The notes under the pieces were generated by a model. It was not told the origin of the DNA. It saw nothing but the letters and a program-made list of their open reading frames with translations, and searched no databases. Shown one piece after another: positions 1 to 11,605 of a stretch of DNA of 64,000 nucleotides. The position numbers were made by a program, and so were the translations under genes. The stretch comes from Isoetes taiwanensis (Eukaryota; Streptophyta; Lycopodiopsida; Isoetales; Isoetaceae), in NCBI GenBank assembly GCA_021234155.1, contig JAJEKV010000094.1, positions 2,257,782 through 2,321,781 on the forward strand, written 5' to 3'. The stretch's first letter is position 1. Each line of letters opens with the position of its first letter.

Positions 1-24
1 TTTCAATTTGAACCTTAGGGATTT

Positions 25-545
25 TTCTGCGTGCCAATGGGGATTTGAAAAGCTATTTTAAGAACGTAAATAAAGGAGATTTTAGAGATCGAAAACATGC
101 AAATGAGAGCTGCTACTGTGAAAAAACCGCAAGAGTTCATTTATCAGAGCATATTACTGGAGAGAAGATATATACGAAGAAATTCAAGCTTCGTTATTAC
201 CATTACCATGGCTCCCTCATTAGTACGAATGAAACTTGTACTAAGTACATAAGCTTGGAGAAGAAGAAGAGTAGAAAGTTGCAAGAGAAATTTCCATATG
301 TGTCTAATGGTAGCATGAGAAATGTGGATACTTTTGTAAAACAATATATGCTGGAACAAATTCGTAGCGCCAATTGGCCTTCGTTTTAATGCAATCAGCC
401 CTACAAGTATTCGATTTCATTGTAATGGCTTTATTAAAATATTATTTCAATGTTATTGGGGTTTTATGCCATATGGTCATAAAATTCTGCTTTTGGTGTC
501 ATAAATTATAAATTTTTAATAATATTTTTGGTGGTTTGAGCGCCT
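25..545 (+). repeat. Direct repeat copy 1 carrying a 114-codon basic ORF
   Basis: This roughly 0.5-kb block recurs at 2915-3440 with high identity. It holds an open frame to a TAA at 387-389 whose downstream part is basic (KIYTKKFKLRYYHYHGS, then SLEKKKSRKLQEKFPYV). The frame opens on a TTG at 45, so the true start is unknown and probably lies outside the window or in a lost exon. The product family is not recognised. The C-terminal frame, ending in NWPSF plus stop, is kept in both copies, which suggests the frame was once coding. Confidence 0.5.
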
Positions 546-550
546 ATTGA

Positions 551-1130
551 ACACAAACCATTAACATCCAACATCTAAAAATTAAACCCCCCAACACATA
601 ACAACCATTGACATTAACAACCAACACATAACTACCATTGACATTAATTAACACAACCATTGGGTCCAACACATTTAAATTAAAATCCCCCTTAAACCCC
701 CTTTGGTTTGGGTGCATATTCACACGGGGGGTGACTCCGGGCAACGAGAGCTGTTGGATAGGCATATTCACCCCTTATTCCTTAATCTATACCGTACGTA
801 AAGTTCCTCGTTTGTGGGGTATGCAAGTACAAAATTTGCTATACTGTATAACAAGATTCGCAAAATACTATAAGATTTCAAGCAGAATACTATATAGTGT
901 TGATTTCATACGCGTGGGCAAAATACAATTATGAGGGCTCTCCGCCTACGCCACCCCCGTGAATATGCACCCAAACCAAAGGGGGTTTAAGGGGATTTTA
1001 ATTTAAATGTGTTGGACCCAATGGTTGTGTTAATTAATGTCAATGGTAGTTATGTGTTGGTTGTTAATGTCAATGGTTGTTATGTGTTGGGGGTTTAATT
1101 TTTATATGTTGGATGTTAATGGTTTGTGTT
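551..1130. repeat. Foldback element, copy 1 (about 185-bp inverted arms)
   Basis: The left arm (551 to about 738) and right arm (about 945-1130) are near-perfect reverse complements. Each contains the run CCCCCTTTGGTTTGGGTGCA or its complement. The roughly 200-bp centre contains TGTGGGGTATGCAAGTAC and codes for nothing recognisable. Related copies or fragments lie near 4501, 13466, 15468 and 51795. No transposase is visible, so this is a non-autonomous foldback/MITE-like element of unknown superfamily. Confidence 0.8.
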
Positions 1131-2101
1131 GCAAAAATTTGGCCCTTCGGGCCTTAAGGACATCACCCCCCTCCCGGTGAGACAAAAATTTTAGAATTCA
1201 AACCAAAAAAAACTAGAATTCATTTGAGGCTTTCATCACCGTAACTTTTGAATTTCATCACAATAAACCAAATAGAACATAAGTAAAAGTTACCATAAAG
1301 ATAGAGCAGATTGATCCCATTATTCTCAAACTCATAAAGTTTGCAAACACCCATACACAAACATTTTTCAACCGAAATTTAACAAAGAACCTTTGGCCTC
1401 CATGGATTCTTGTGGTGAGAAACCAAAGTGGAAACTTTTTCTCTTGTTAGCACAAGGATCTAGAAGCCTCAAAATCTAAAAATGCATGGTAATTTTTGCG
1501 GCTTCATTCGAATGAGCCATAAAACAATATCCAATAGCGCAACTCAGATAATCACCGGTAGGATGTAAAAGCCTACCAAACCCGGCCGGAAAATTGCTGT
1601 TTTAGCATAGATAACTTAACCAAACGTATCCATATCATACACTATCAAAAAGATCTCGGAGAGAGCTTTCCAACGCAATAAAAATCATCTCAAACAGAGC
1701 CTCGATCAAAAGTTATGATAAGAAATGTGTTGCACGGCGGAAACCGCGACTTCATGCGCCCTTCACGTGCCCATTACGCACCACACAATACAAAAAGAGG
1801 GCTTTTGTTGTGAGCCATTGGTTGTTGACCATTACGCACCACACACAAAAAAGAGCTTTTGTTGTGAGCCATTGGTTGTTGACCATTACGCACCACACGC
1901 ACAAAAAAAGGGCTTTTGTTGTGAGCCATTGGTTTGTTGACCATTGGAAAAAAAAAGCGCTAAAATCAATGGCTCGAAACGATGATGCGACTCTGATGTG
2001 CACGATTAAGACATCCATTCAATACATCACGAAATCATAGGAAAACCTTAGTGAAAAGCGTACAAAAACACAAAGAAAACCCCCTGTTATTATGCTACAT
2101 A
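1131..2101. repeat. Right half of a composite element linked to the foldback, ending in a conserved terminus
   Basis: Next to the foldback is the palindrome GGCCCTTCGGGCC, then AT-rich DNA with no gene. A block at about 1283-1325 (AAAGTTACCATAAAGATAG) is found in reverse orientation at 51710-51760, again beside a foldback copy. The end, CCCCCTGTTATTATGCTACATA (2080-2101), is shared with termini at 7340, 11437, 16080, 50796 and 51661. I therefore read 551-2101 as one composite repeat, with a deleted inverse relative at 51661-52223. Confidence 0.6.
1773..1944. repeat. Tandem repeat, about 57 bp, three copies
   Basis: Three successive units of the pattern CATTACGCACCACAC, an A-rich run, then GGGCTTTTGTTGTGAGCCATTGG. 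The overlapping short ORFs on both strands (1725-2040) are products of this repetition, not genes. Confidence 0.8.
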
Positions 2102-2914
2102 TTGAATTAACTTGAAAACTTAGGATTGATTATCTAAGTTAATTTACGTCTAGCTCTTCTCTTCCCAACTTATACCCAGCAACGCTGGGCACCATTACTA
2201 ATGTGTATATGATTTATTGTTTTATCTAGCAAGGGTTAATTGAAGAGGCCAATGATATCTCCAACCAAATGCAAGGCCGGACCTTCTTACATTGATGTAG
2301 ATGTGCAACTTGAAACATGAAGAAAATGAGCATTCTTTGGGACCACCCGATGATGATGATCACTTGGATATACGCCGCGGTAAGTTCTAAATATTATATT
2401 ATTGTACTTTTTCTTTTAGACTATACTTCAATATTTGTTGTTGTGAGTTATTTGAGCATATTGTCTTTTTGTTGACCAAGTTATTGTTGGAAACATTGAT
2501 CACTCATTGAATACTAGATACTACTTAAGTTCAAGGTTGAGAGCGTTGACACCTTCCAAATCTGTTTGTCCCACGTCTATTCTTCTATTTTAGCATCATC
2601 GGAAGTCTAATACCCTATTTTAATTTCTTGTATCTACTTAATTAAGGCCCATGCTATTGTGTGGGGACAAGGCCAAGTTATGGCCAAGCTAATTCACAAC
2701 TAAGATCAAAAGGTATTGTGAAGTGCATGAACCAACTAATGTGCTTTATGTGCATATGGCCAGAGCACATTAATATCTTGGAAGCGTGCTTCAATTATTA
2801 CGCTGATTCCTTTTATATAGGTTATGTAAATTTCACGTGGTCATAAAATTTTGGTCTTTTTCTGAAAATTATATTCAGATGATCCACTCATATAATGTTT
2901 ATGTTTTTCAACAT
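2102..2914. other. AT-rich interval without a recognised gene
   Basis: No conserved domain, RNA gene or long open frame was recognised. A 61-codon frame at 2661-2846 has no supporting feature. Confidence 0.5.
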
Positions 2915-3440
2915 TTTCTTGCGTGCCAATGGGGATTTAAAAAGTTGTTTTAAAGAATGTAAGTAAAGGAGATTTTAGAGATCGAAAACATGCAATGAGA
3001 GCTGCTACTGTGAAAAAACTGCAGGAGTTCATTTATCAGAGCATATTGCTAGAGAGAAGATATATACAAAGAAATTCAAGCTTCGTTATTACCTTTACCA
3101 TGGCTCCCTCATTAGTACGAATGAAACTTGTACTAAGTACATAAGCTTGGAGAAGAAGAAGAGTAGGAAGTTACAAGAGAAATTTCCATATGTGTATAAT
3201 GGTAGCATGAGAAATGTGGATATTTTTGTAAAAGAATATATGATGGAACAAATTTGTAGGGCCAACTGGCCTTCGTTTTAATGCAATCATCCCTACCAGT
3301 ACTGGGTTTTTCATTATAGTGGCTTTATTAAAACATTATTTAAATGTTATTGGGTTTTTTATGCCACATGGTTATAAAATTCTGCTTCTTGCGTCATAAA
3401 TTATAATTTTTCTAACATTATTTCTGGTGGTTTGAGCTTC
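2915..3440 (+). repeat. Direct repeat copy 2 of the block at 25-545, ORF frameshifted
   Basis: Aligns by eye over its whole length with copy 1. One base is missing (CATGCAATGAG here, CATGCAAATGAG in copy 1), which breaks the upstream frame. The downstream frame to NWPSF plus stop at about 3281 stays open with several substitutions. The roughly 2.4-kb spacer contains the composite foldback element. Confidence 0.7.
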
Positions 3441-3543
3441 TATTGGATTAACTTGAAAAATTAGCCTTGATTATCTAACATATAAAAGTGGTGAATTACT
3501 TGGAATAAAAAAGAAATATTATTAGATTTTGCAGCCAATATTG

Positions 3544-3713
3544 AACTGTTATTATGTACGGTTGAGCATTAAATGATAGTAAAAATTGCTTTGTTGATCA
3601 TTAAAATATGAAAGCTATGACCTTGTTTGAACTATTATTATGTGCGATTGGGTGGTAAATGATAGTAAAAATTGCTTTATTGGACATTAAAATATGGAAC
3701 TATGTCCATGGGT
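3544..3713. repeat. Tandem duplication, about 85 bp, two units
   Basis: Units 3544-3629 and 3630-3713 share the frame GAACT-TATTATGT followed by AAATGATAGTAAAAATTGCTTT. The surrounding 3441-4150 interval is AT-rich with short repeats of CCTAACAATTATGTGCT (about 3850-3960) and no gene. Confidence 0.7.
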
Positions 3714-4159
3714 GAGCAAGTACCTTGTTGGCTAACAAACTAGGATGGACTAATAGGTTGAGTTTTTGCCATGAATGAAGCTACATTTAATTTTTAATAC
3801 ATTGTATGGCAATTATCTTTGTAAAAATTGTTAGAAAGAAAAAATCAGTCTTTGCCTAACAATTATCTATTAACAATTATGTGCTGCAGCATAAAATGTC
3901 TACCTTAGCCTTAAATGGCTACCTTAAATGTGTTGCAGCAGTTGCCTAACAATTATGTGCTACAGCCTTAAAATTAGGTAGCCATAAATGACTGCCAGCT
4001 TAGTCATATGGTGGTATTACTACCCCACCACTTTGGCAGTTTATAAGATGAGTTAGCAGTCCAAACAATTTTTAAGAGAACAAATTACTTAAGTTCGTGT
4101 CCAGGAATTTGTGTGCAACAGTGTCATTTATCCTCCAATGGAACAGACCTTCGTTGAAT

Positions 4160-4490
4160 CCATGAACAGCTAATTTATAAGTAGCCCTAATTAGAAGTTT
4201 GCAACAATAGGGCTTTTCAGAGCTATGGGTATTCTTCTTACTACAGATTAAGAAGAACAAACAAACAAACAAAGCGACCTTTGTACATAAGCGGTGCATT
4301 TTGATGCAGGGTTTTTGAGCATTGCTTGTGAAGCGACAGAGAATTTCACAGATTACAACAATGGCATAGAATGGGTAGGAGACAACCATTATCTCCTCTG
4401 ATTTCTCAGAAAGCCAGAAAAAATCGTACCCTAAAATAAGTTGTCTGCTGAATTGCAAAAAGAACATTGCGAATACATCCTTTAGAAAAT
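4160..4490 (+). pseudogene. Malectin-like RLK exon fragment
   Basis: Positions 4308-4390 encode FLSIACEATENFTDYNNG then IEWVGD, matching the start of exon 2 of the receptor kinase at 17251. The upstream 4160-4300 stretch also resembles 16900-17240. The match decays after about 4400 and is cut by a foldback copy at about 4500. It is a partial, non-functional duplicate. It is useful because it keeps sense codons (NN) where the main gene has TAG. Confidence 0.7.
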
Positions 4491-4500
4491 GCAGTGTACA

Positions 4501-4842
4501 ACGAGAGCAACGAGAGCTGTTGGATAGGCATATCCGTCCCTTATTCCTTAATCTCCACTGTACGTAAAGTTCCTCGTCTATGGGGTATGCAAGTACAAAA
4601 TTTGCTATACTGTATAACAAGATTTGCAAAATACTATAAGATTTCAAGCAAATTACTATATGGTGTTGATTTTGTACGTGCAAAATATAATTACAAGGGC
4701 TCTCCCTGCCCTACGTCACCCCCCGTGTGAATATGCACCCAAACCAAAGGGGGTTTAAGGGGGATTTTAATTTAAATGTGTTGGACTCGATGGTTGTGTT
4801 CATTAATGTTAATGGTAGTTAATGTTATGTGTTGGTTGTTAT
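4501..4842. repeat. Foldback element, copy 2 (left arm missing)
   Basis: Contains the centre and right arm seen at 739-1130 (GCAACGAGAGCTGTTGGATA, then AACCAAAGGGGGTTTAAGG). The left arm is absent, and the downstream end stops near TTGGTTGTTATA. Confidence 0.75.
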
Positions 4843-4971
4843 ACTAAAATTTTTTTTACAAAATACTTGCTAGGGTCTAATCTAGCAAATACTATACTTC
4901 AAGAACTAACCCTAGTTAGAAATTGAGAATTTGTCTGTCCTGGTTTAAACCAGGCCCACGCCCTTCACCTG

Positions 4972-5207
4972 GCACACATAAATGGTGAGGTATTACACCT
5001 AGCATTCTCTAGTAAAAGCCAAATTACTGGTTCACATAATAGAGGGCTGAGATTCCAAACCCCAAGACTATGCAGCCCCAAAGTATTGGCACACATACAT
5101 AATACAACATTACATCTAGCATTCTCTAGTAAAGGCCAAATTACTGGTTCACATAGTAGAGGGCTGAGATTCCAAACCCCATGACTACGTAGCCCCAAAG
5201 CAATGGC
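4972..5207. repeat. Tandem duplication, about 118 bp, two units
   Basis: Units 4972-5090 and 5091-5207 both contain CTAGCATTCTCTAGTAAA and GAGGGCTGAGATTCCAAACC. The 77-codon minus-strand frame here is a repeat artefact. A GGGCCCTTCGGGCCC palindrome follows at about 5219. Confidence 0.8.
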
Positions 5208-6326
5208 ACAGATTTTTGGGCCCTTCGGGCCCTAAAAAAAGCAAACATACGTAAAAACATGTGAAACATGCAAAACTCCCATGATTTTCTTTCTAACCTT
5301 CAACCTCTCTGACTCTTGCAACAATGCTATATAACCTTCAATCTCTCTCACTCTTGCAACAATGTATAGCAGTCTAATTCCTGCAACTATATGTAGCAAT
5401 CTAGAAACATATACTATGGAATTAAAAAGAGGGAATATTTTGTTATGCAAGCCATGAGAACACCTTGGACAACCCAAGCCACTCACATTGCAGAATGTGA
5501 CATGTGAATCCTGTTGCAGTAACACCATACACAAAGAACTCGAGTAACATAAATGACTCAATTTATAGTGCTTCTAAATAAAATGCAAAGAATGGAGCAT
5601 TAAATCTTATAGAGACTACCTTGTGCAAAGGCCAATATAAAGCCTGCAATTTACAAGCGAAGGAATGATAGTTCAGTAACAAAAAACAGAAATGCACATT
5701 CCTTGCATTTGCTTTCAACAACAAAGCTTCAAATTTTAGAAGCTCAAATGCAATACGGCTACAATTCTATGCCACAACCTATAAAGAGGGGCTGCCGTGT
5801 TTATAAATCATGCTCTTGCGAAAGAGTTATCTTGTTGCCAAATTTTGTTCATGCCCAGTCATGAAACTGAATATGTGCTCTGGTTTACAGTTCATTGCTA
5901 AAATCACCAACTGCAATCAATGCTAACGTAACCTAGTGAATGCCGAGCGCAAGGGGCTGCAATTGAGTTCCCATCAGTTACTGGTGCAGACTGTTAGTGG
6001 GAAACCTGCAAATGAGCTAATGAATTAGGCCAAGTAATTTCTGAATGATGGCATATTTCATCAACACCCATCAACTCCACACATAATAACTTGATGTTTA
6101 CACTCTGAAACACAAAGTAAAAAGAAGTTAAGTAGCTGTCATATCTCCCAAAACACTGTCACATTTCAAAACTGCCCCTTGCAGGCTAATAGAGTTCCAG
6201 TCCAGAAAAAACCAAGCTAACCTCAGTGCAACACCAGGACTTCTTGAGAGGTCCCATGGGATCCGGACTTTTGCTGCACCCCTCTACTTCAGATACGTGA
6301 TACTGCACTTCCTTGATGGTGTGGCG
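5208..6326. other. Interval without a recognised gene, downstream of the TFIIIA-like gene
   Basis: Lies on the 3' side of the minus-strand zinc-finger gene and may hold its 3' untranslated region. The 109-codon minus frame at 5232-5561 contains repeated RLLYIVA-like segments and no recognised domain. Confidence 0.4.
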
Positions 6327-7009
6327 CTACAACTCGCCTTTCATGAAATGATGTTCAAAACTCGACTTAGAAGTAGTTTCTAGCTTACAGCTTGGCCGAT
6401 GGCACTTAAACACACTGCCTTCATGTTTTGCCATATGCCGGTCCAGATGGTGTTTCCTTTTATATTTGGCATCGCAGTTCTCAGCAGGACAAACAAATGG
6501 TCTCTGCCAAATTCCAATAAATAAGTCTACAAAGACCACAGCCCACTTAAAACCCAAAAGAACTCAAAGCAGAATAAAGCTTACCTCACCGCTATGCACC
6601 CTCAAGTGCTCTTTCAAGTACGCAGGCTCCCGCAATCGCTTCCTACAAACAGGACAACAGTATCTACCTTTCTTCTTCTTTTTGTCGCTATCACTGGCCT
6701 CGAATTGGCCCAACACATCAGATTCTTCTTGGCTACTACCCCTCGTGTTCTACAAAACCTAGCGACAGAACTGACCCAAATCCAAGCCGCAGTCTTTGTC
6801 CAAGAGAAGAAAATGGAGCAGTGGGGCGTCTGAAGGAAGGGGTTGAAACTGGAGAGGGCAATTGGAAGGCAAAAGAGGGCATGTGTAGTTAGGAAAAAGG
6901 AAATGAAAATCAAACACCTCCAAATAAGAATCCATCAAGCTCCGACAGTTCTCAGGATAAATTGAGTCGGTAAACTTACACCTCCCCACAAGTTCTTCAA
7001 GAGAACCAT
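6327..7009 (-). CDS. Truncated TFIIIA-like C2H2 zinc-finger protein (3 predicted exons)
   Basis: Predicted exons on the minus strand are 7009-6980 (MVLLKNLWGG, donor GGT/GTAAGT), 6749-6585 and 6503-6327, giving about 123 residues. The second exon encodes a lysine-rich stretch, then CPVCRKRLREPAYLKEHLRVH. The linker SGERPF spans the splice junction. The third exon encodes CPAENCDAKYKRKHHLDRH and a half finger, CHRPSC, before a stop. The finger order and sequence resemble plant TFIIIA, which binds 5S rDNA and 5S rRNA and normally has about nine fingers. This version has two and a half, so it is a truncated paralogue, a decayed copy, or the 5' part of a gene with unseen exons. The two zinc-finger exons are well supported; the first exon is inferred from its splice donor and phase only. 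Confidence 0.6.
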
Positions 7010-7149
7010 TTTAACCTGGATCTTGCAGCGTTTTGCAGAAATTAATCTAGACAAAAGAATCTTATCTTGCTAATCGTTGCAGATTTGCAAGCCCTGTTTC
7101 GTGCCCTAAAATGCTATGCACAAGGCTTGCATGTTCAGCCCTAAAATAA

Positions 7150-7340
7150 AAAGAGGGCTTTTGTTGTGAGCCCTTGGATGTTGGATCATCGAAAAAAAAA
7201 AGCTAAATCAACGATTGAGAAATGGTGCACTTTAGATATACGCATTAGTACATCCATTCGAATACGCCATGAAATCTTAGGAAAACCTTTGTGAAAAGCG
7301 TACAAAAACACAAAAAAAACCCCTGTTATTATGCTACATA
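7150..7340. repeat. Repeat with conserved terminus CTGTTATTATGCTACATA
   Basis: About 190 bp matching 1910-2101 (GGGCTTTTGTTGTGAGCC at one end, AAGCGTACAAAAACACAAA near the other). A member of the terminus family listed under 1131-2101. Confidence 0.7.
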
Positions 7341-8270
7341 TTATTTATCTAATCCTATGCTCGGATGATTTGTAGGACCTTTTATGCGCATGATCCTGGA
7401 CCCTAGATTTAGAGTTGAAATAGGAACTCTGTTTCCATTTCTTCCATCTTTCTGCCTAAGCTGGTGCTGCAACAGATGCCATGATTTCAAATGCTTATTA
7501 AAAGTAAGAATGGACCTTATTTGCAATTTGGAGTAATAATGTAAGCAATTTCGTTCAAAATTTGTACATCATTGCTATGACATGTCCTTTCTGCCAGGCG
7601 TAGAATTTTCTGGAACACAGGCGTAGAATTGGCTCTATAGCTCTTGCAAAATTCCTTCTGATGCCTGCTCTGCTAGAATAAAGCTTCCTTGTGTGTTACC
7701 GACTAGATCAAGCCCAAAAGAAGAAAGAAAATCTGAACTGCTCTTGCAAAGCCTTTAGGAAACATATTTTGTTTCGCGGCCATAGCCATAGATATTTTGT
7801 TCCAATAAATCCATGGCTTCGAAAAGAGCAATAGATATTTATTGTTTCAATTTATTGTTTCAATCTAGATGGCTTTCGAAACACATTGAAACAGATCATG
7901 TGGACCTTTGGTTAGAATCCGCAACTTTTCCCCCCATGCAGTGGACTCAAAAACAGAATTAAAATCAATTAATTGAAAACCTACGTAGAAAACACTTAGG
8001 AATCATTGCCACATCCGCCAGTAGAAGCGTAGGAATCATTGCCACATCCGCCAGTAGAAGCGTGCCACGTGGTGGTGTTTCAAAACAAGAATGTAAGTAA
8101 AATTTTTGGCTGAACGACGGAGCTATACTACGGCGGGCTGCGACGTTTCTACATGCATTCTCAGGATTTACCCTACATTCCGGTCTTTTTACCCTACATT
8201 CCAAGAACTTATCTTGCATTCTGAAGGTTTTTACTGGGCGCAACGTAACAAGAAAGGCAATCTGCTTGCT
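7341..8270. other. Gene-poor interval with a short tandem repeat
   Basis: No coding region is supported. A 33-bp unit (GGAATCATTGCCACATCCGC) occurs twice in tandem at about 8000-8066. Confidence 0.5.
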
Positions 8271-8560
8271 CCGGGGGGTGCATACAATGGTACCGTATAA
8301 AATACGTGCAGGTACACGAGAAAGGGGACTCAGGAAAACTTTGGATTGAACCAACCGGGCGGAGCGGGATCAAGGGCACCATTTCGAACAGCACAAAAGG
8401 AGGGTTGCGTGTACGGAAGGGGGTTTAATTTGAGGTATTTCCGTACATATACGTACGGATGACATAGGGGTCGAAAAATAGCTAGGTACGTTAGGGGGTA
8501 GGATGCAATGGTCTACCCCCATATTTTCGTATACGTTAGGGGTATGCCCTTTTTTTTTTT
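8268..8560. mobile_element. Possible degenerate hAT-like MITE relative
   Basis: The segment begins CCGGGGGGTGCA, like the right end of the MITE at 23835-24092, and is rich in GTTAGGGG and TACGTAC motifs resembling that element. I could not fix a second terminus or a target-site duplication, so this is a weak call. Confidence 0.3.
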
Positions 8561-11430
8561 TGGTCGAGTAAACTTCGAGGGGCTCCCGATCTCGGGCGGT
8601 CTGCAGTACCATCGGAGTACCATTGAGGTTCTGGCATTCGAGAGCTCCTGGGAGCTTTTCGACATCTGGCATTAGTCTCTTTTTCCGGTCTCAGTTGCAG
8701 TATTCACCGGTATTAAGTTGCAGTATTCAGTTGCCGGGTCAGTTGCAGTATTCTGGTCATTTGGTTTGGCAGGGGTTTGGCATTATTCACTTCTTCCAGT
8801 AGTGCTCCAAGTAAATCTCATTTGTTCGGCATTTGGCATGGCACAAGAAGATACAGTAAGGCCAGTGTTCATTTTTCTAGAGAAGACCTTTTCTAGTAAG
8901 CATCATTTAGTAAACATTTTTCTAGTAAACATTTTTCTAGTAAGCATCCTTTAAGCATTTTAGGCAAATGCAGCGCTAGGATGTGGAGCCATATAATTTT
9001 ACATTTGCAAGCCTTCTCTCTGGGTGCCTCAATCCATCTGAACAAGCAGAAGGTAAGTTCTTTCATGCTTGTAGCTTAGATAGTCCATTTGATACATATG
9101 CTGTTGTTAAGACTGCCCTCATAAGTTTAGCTTTGTAAGCTCTGTCGATGCTTGCCAAAGCATCGAATATGTAGCTCTTCCCTACCAAGGTTTGTTTTAT
9201 TTTGGCCTCCCAAAGCACGAATATGGTCTAATGGTTTCTACCCTTTTTTGCAAATCTTGAAGCAAGCTATTGAATCTGGCCGCAATGAGGGCAACGCCCC
9301 TGTTCCTTCCTGTATTTTACAGGTTATTACTTCAGATCATCTTCTCATTCTCTGTTGACACTGTAGAAATATCCATAGTCTATGATCAAAAGCAGAAGGA
9401 ACTGATTCGCGAAAGAAACGTTATTTTTTAACAATGCTTTTTAGAAACATTCACTGATGTAGTCTTTCGCATATTTGCTTAGTTCTGACAAATACTATTT
9501 GCAGGATTTTCATGGAGCTGGATTCGTATTGCATGACTTTCATAGAGATGAAATGGTGCTTAACAGCCTATTAAGGTTTGCTTCCTGATTTGCTTTAATA
9601 TAACTAAAGCTTCGTTATGGATGGAACTCTACTTACAGTTTGTTTTCCATCTTAAGGACATCCAAGAAATGTTTTGCATTTGACAAGTAACATTTTCAGC
9701 TTCCACGCATCATAAAAAATGCATGTATTAGGTTTGATAATAGAGACATGTATGATCATATATCTTCCTCTTTGTATTTCTATGACCATTTGCCAGTTCA
9801 ATTCTTTGTCTTTGGTCTTGTGACTATTTGCTGGTGAATCTTGAAATCCTAAATACAGAAAATACAAGAACGTAATTTTGTTGGCTTGTGATGCCTTTGT
9901 TGTGCTGCTACCTATAGGCAAGTTGACATTACCATAGGCCATGTTTCATTTCATTAGTGCTTCTATTGCATATGCTGTCTTGTGTGGCTACAACATTTTT
10001 CTCTTTTTGTTTCTGCATAGGTTGCTGACATTGAAGATTCAGGGGACCTATTTGCCACGTTTTTTCCATGTTTTAATGCACTCTTGTATCGAAATTCAAA
10101 TATTTGTGTTTATCATTGCAGATACAAAAGGTTTCTGCTCGAACAGTTCAAGTAGCATGAAATTCTCATGTGCTTACAATGCACTTACAGATATTACAGT
10201 TCTCTTGTGCTAGGATTATCATCTTGGATCATAGCAAAGGTGAATTCTGATGCTTTACCTCTGTCAAATTTATTTCTCATCATGGTTGCTCCATTTTGTT
10301 TTAGCAATAGAGGGTATTTGCTAATATTTGGATGTAAATGAGTCGGAAACTGATTTGCTATAGAGTACTTGATAACTTAGCCAATTAGTTGTTGGAGGCA
10401 ATGCTCAAATATATTGTCTGGCTACTACCGTCTTTGCACTTTGCTACATTTGAGGTGCATATCCCATCCAATGCGACCCATAATAAGGAACAATCATGTT
10501 TTTAGTGATTTTGGCGGATATATCTTTTATTGCAATGTTGAAGCTAAGTGTTTGTATTTTGCATTATGATATCAATTGACCATGTTTGTTGTGATTGTTG
10601 TGATTGCAGAGAAACATTCTTAATGCTAAAGACATGGACAACATATTAAATGAAGTACACATTTGTTTGTCATGGAAGAGCAAAAACAAAGAGCATTCAC
10701 AAATATCTATAGTAGAATGCAGATTTATTTAAAAGGTTGAAATACATTAATAAACAATATCTCATGCATGCAAATCCTTCCAATGCAATAAAGTGTATCC
10801 AACACAACCTTCCGCTTATATAAAGGGCAATCCAGGAGTGACAAATTGCAAGTTAGTTGTAAATTGTAAATATGAGTTGTGGTTGGGCTGAAGTGATGTA
10901 TGAACTTGAATACATCTATTTAGTTTATTTAATATTTGTTGCCATCGTGACACCATTTTCGTATCAACAAAAATTGTGAGATATGTGTATGTGTTCTTTT
11001 GCCAAAGATAATATGTGCTCCTGTCTTAGATATGAAGTTTTTTTTTCCAACAACTTATTGTGTAAGATTTGATGTTGTACATTACTTGCACATATCCTTT
11101 GGATATTTTGGGACATTTTGTCTTTGTTGTTTAGTCTTTGGGGGCATTTTGTCTTTGCATATATATTTTTAAAATACAAATAAATGAATTACATTGTTCT
11201 AACAATCAAGATCATGTTGCAATGAGAAGTCCTTGCCACCCAGAAAGAGCGCAAAAGCAAGATCTTGCATTTGTTAATAATCTTAAGATTGTTTTATGAT
11301 TGTCCCTTGTCCACAAGTTAAACCCGGGCTAACCCTATACTGTAGCTACTTAACACTCAACTTGGTCACTCAAATAGTCAAATGTATATACAACCTGATC
11401 GAGGGCACTTGTGGACGGGCTTGTAGCGGC
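8561..11430. other. Long interval without a supported gene
   Basis: Short tandem motifs occur at 8690-8760 (AGTTGCAGTATTC) and 8880-8945 (TTTTTCTAGTAA). A few splice-bounded short frames exist, for example about 9504-9576, opening after TTTGCAG and ending before GTTTGC, but no protein family was recognised and they do not chain into a gene. Remnant exons cannot be excluded. Confidence 0.45.
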
Positions 11431-11436
11431 TTGTAA

Positions 11437-11605
11437 TATGTAGCATTATAACAGGGGGGTTTTTTTTGTAATTTTATATGTTTTTCTCTATGGTTTTCAT
11501 ATGATTTGAAGGCCGTATTTATGGGACGTACTAATGCGTACATCTAGAGTGCGCATAGGTTCATGGTGCTTTTTGTGTCACTTTCCAATGGTTGCTTCCA
11601 TAAAT
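11437..11605. repeat. Repeat with conserved terminus TATGTAGCATTATAACAGG
   Basis: Reverse-orientation relative of 7150-7340 and 15920-16080. It starts at the conserved terminus and continues through TACTAATGCGTACATCTAGAG, which is the complement-type match of those copies. Confidence 0.65.

Noticed and set aside
739-760. GGCAACGAGAGCT resembling a 16S rRNA motif
   Set aside because: The match is too short, and the segment is the centre of a repeated foldback element with no other rRNA similarity.
638-934. 98-codon ORF, with related ORFs at 4467 and 15624
   Set aside because: Translation of the foldback centre; not conserved as a frame across copies.
1725-2040. ORFs on both strands with repeated CCEPLVVDH or NNQWLTTKAL
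   Set aside because: Artefact of the 57-bp tandem repeat.
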